This document shows, piece by piece, positions 5,827 to 6,689 of a DNA stretch of 6,689 nucleotides; the stretch's first letter is position 1; every line of letters starts with the position of its first letter. The DNA lies in the NCBI GenBank assembly GCA_023395435.1, contig JAEWZG010000111.1, forward strand, positions 1-6,689, read 5' to 3'. Source of the DNA: Bacillota bacterium. GTDB lineage: Bacteria > Bacillota > Clostridia > Oscillospirales > Ruminococcaceae. The notes under the pieces were generated by a model. It made no database searches, had not been told where the DNA came from, and worked only from the letters and a program-made list of their open reading frames with translations. Position numbers and translations under genes: made by a program.

Positions 5827-6689
5827 TTAGAAAGGCATATTACTATGCTTTTTTGGGAGTCTGCTTATTCTCTTACCAGCAAGAATTTCAAGAGCTGTAA
5901 TTATTGTTGCTCTAGTATCTGCAGGATCAATTATATCATCAATGCAGTTATCTTCAGCAGCTTTAAAAGCTGAAGCTTCATTTACACAATATTCATCTGC
6001 AAGTTCTTTTCTCTTTTTGTCAAGATCAGCAGCACCCTTAAGCTCATCATGTTTTAAGAATTCAATAGCTGTTTCAGGTGCAAGAGCAGAAATAATAGCT
6101 ACTGGATATGCGTAAGTAAGGTCTGCGTTTGCACCTTTTCCTGCAAGCGCAATGTAAGCTGGACCATAAGCCTTACCAACAATCAATGAAATTTTAGCTG
6201 TTGTAGCTTCAGCATATGCATGAGCAAGCTTAGTCATATCTCTGAGGCTTCCCTTAACTTCTGCATTATCTGAAAGCTCGAAACCTTGTGTATCAACAAG
6301 TGTAATTATAGGGATTGCAAAAGCATCACATGTTCTTACAAAACGTGAAAGCTTTGAACAGTCATCTGCTGTAAGCTTTGCATCTGTCTTGTTTGTTGCA
6401 AGGAAACCAACAGTAGCGCCGTTTACTGAAGCAAGTGCAGTATAAGAAGCCACACCAAAATCAGGTGAAAGCTCAATAACACTATCAGCATCAGCAATTG
6501 ATTTTACCATTGAATCTGCTTCAATTTTCATATCAAATACAGGAGCAGTATATTCAAACATTGGAACTGCTGAAAGATTGTTCATAGGGAGCATTGTAAC
6601 CAATGTTCTTGCCATTTCAACAGCTTCTTTGTCTGTATCACATATTAAATTTGCTGTTCCGCATTTTGCAGAATTTTCAGCATAATTAT
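5827..6689 (-). CDS. Acyl-CoA carboxyltransferase (methylmalonyl/propionyl-CoA type, transcarboxylase 12S-like), 5' end missing
   Basis: This is the crotonase-fold subunit that transfers carboxyl between biotin and an acyl-CoA. The open frame continues past the ATG at 6615 to the window edge (NYAENSAKCG upstream, then NLICDTDKEAVE), so 286 residues are seen. Relatives have about 460-525, and most of the N-terminal crotonase domain lies outside. Visible family marks are LPMNN at the domain boundary, CDAFAIPIITLVD, AYAEATTAKISLIVGKAYG and the typical C-terminal ending KHSNMPF, like that of MmdA/propionyl-CoA carboxylase beta. Two signature spots differ from the common sequence: DTQGF where DVPGF is usual, and KAYGPAY where KAYGGAY is usual. 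The substrate could be methylmalonyl-, propionyl-, malonyl- or glutaconyl-CoA; the N-terminal half would help decide. It precedes the biotin carrier gene by 31 bases. Confidence 0.88.
   Translation of the reverse strand, partial: NYAENSAKCGTANLICDTDKEAVEMARTLVTMLPMNNLSAVPMFEYTAPVFDMKIEADSMVKSIADADSVIELSPDFGVASYTALASVNGATVGFLATNKTDAKLTADDCSKLSRFVRTCDAFAIPIITLVDTQGFELSDNAEVKGSLRDMTKLAHAYAEATTAKISLIVGKAYGPAYIALAGKGANADLTYAYPVAIISALAPETAIEFLKHDELKGAADLDKKRKELADEYCVNEASAFKAAEDNCIDDIIDPADTRATIITALEILAGKRISRLPKKHSNMPF

Noticed and set aside
6613..6615. ATG at 6615 as the true start of the acyl-CoA carboxyltransferase
   Set aside because: The frame stays open to the window edge and the 24 upstream residues look like family sequence (NLICDTDKEAVE before LPMNN). 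The ATG is an internal methionine.

Overview
The window is AT-rich and every supported gene lies on the minus strand, so transcription runs from the right end to the left. Gene order, protein sequences and strong GGAGG/AGGTG ribosome-binding sites point to a low-GC Firmicute. A gut or rumen clostridium of the Ruminococcaceae/Oscillospiraceae (Ruminococcus-like) is the best guess. This is inferred from protein resemblance, with no marker gene to confirm it.

Right half (6689 to 3961): the end of a biotin-dependent carboxyl-transfer operon. In transcription order it holds an acyl-CoA carboxyltransferase (5' end outside the window), a 125-residue biotin carrier protein with the EAMKMEN biotinylation motif, and a 465-residue oxaloacetate decarboxylase alpha/pyruvate carboxyltransferase (OadA) that lacks its own biotin domain. 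A strong intrinsic terminator starts a few bases after oadA. These three parts match the 12S, 1.3S and 5S subunits of propionibacterial transcarboxylase. They could move a carboxyl group between an acyl-CoA and pyruvate/oxaloacetate through the shared biotin carrier. No biotin carboxylase and no membrane decarboxylase subunit (OadB/OadG type) lies in the visible part.

Left half (3960 to 1): a housekeeping operon with its own near-consensus promoter (TTGCTT, 17 bases, TATAAT with an extended -10). The order is yicC, remA, gmk, rpoZ, priA, with priA running off the left edge. This is the well-known Firmicutes cluster. coaBC, which lies between rpoZ and priA in Bacillus, is absent here. The genes are very tightly packed: remA/gmk and gmk/rpoZ each overlap by exactly 8 bases, and the longest gap within the operon is 25 bases. 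The products serve RNA turnover (YicC), DNA-binding regulation (RemA), GMP phosphorylation (Gmk), RNA polymerase assembly (omega) and replication restart (PriA).

No RNA gene, mobile element, CRISPR array or prophage gene was seen. The only non-coding stretch over 100 bases is 3850-3996, which holds the terminator and promoter between the two units. Most of the window is ordinary core genome. The points worth a second look are the transcarboxylase-like three-gene set, altered signature residues in its carboxyltransferase, and a PriA whose DEEH box reads DEEG.
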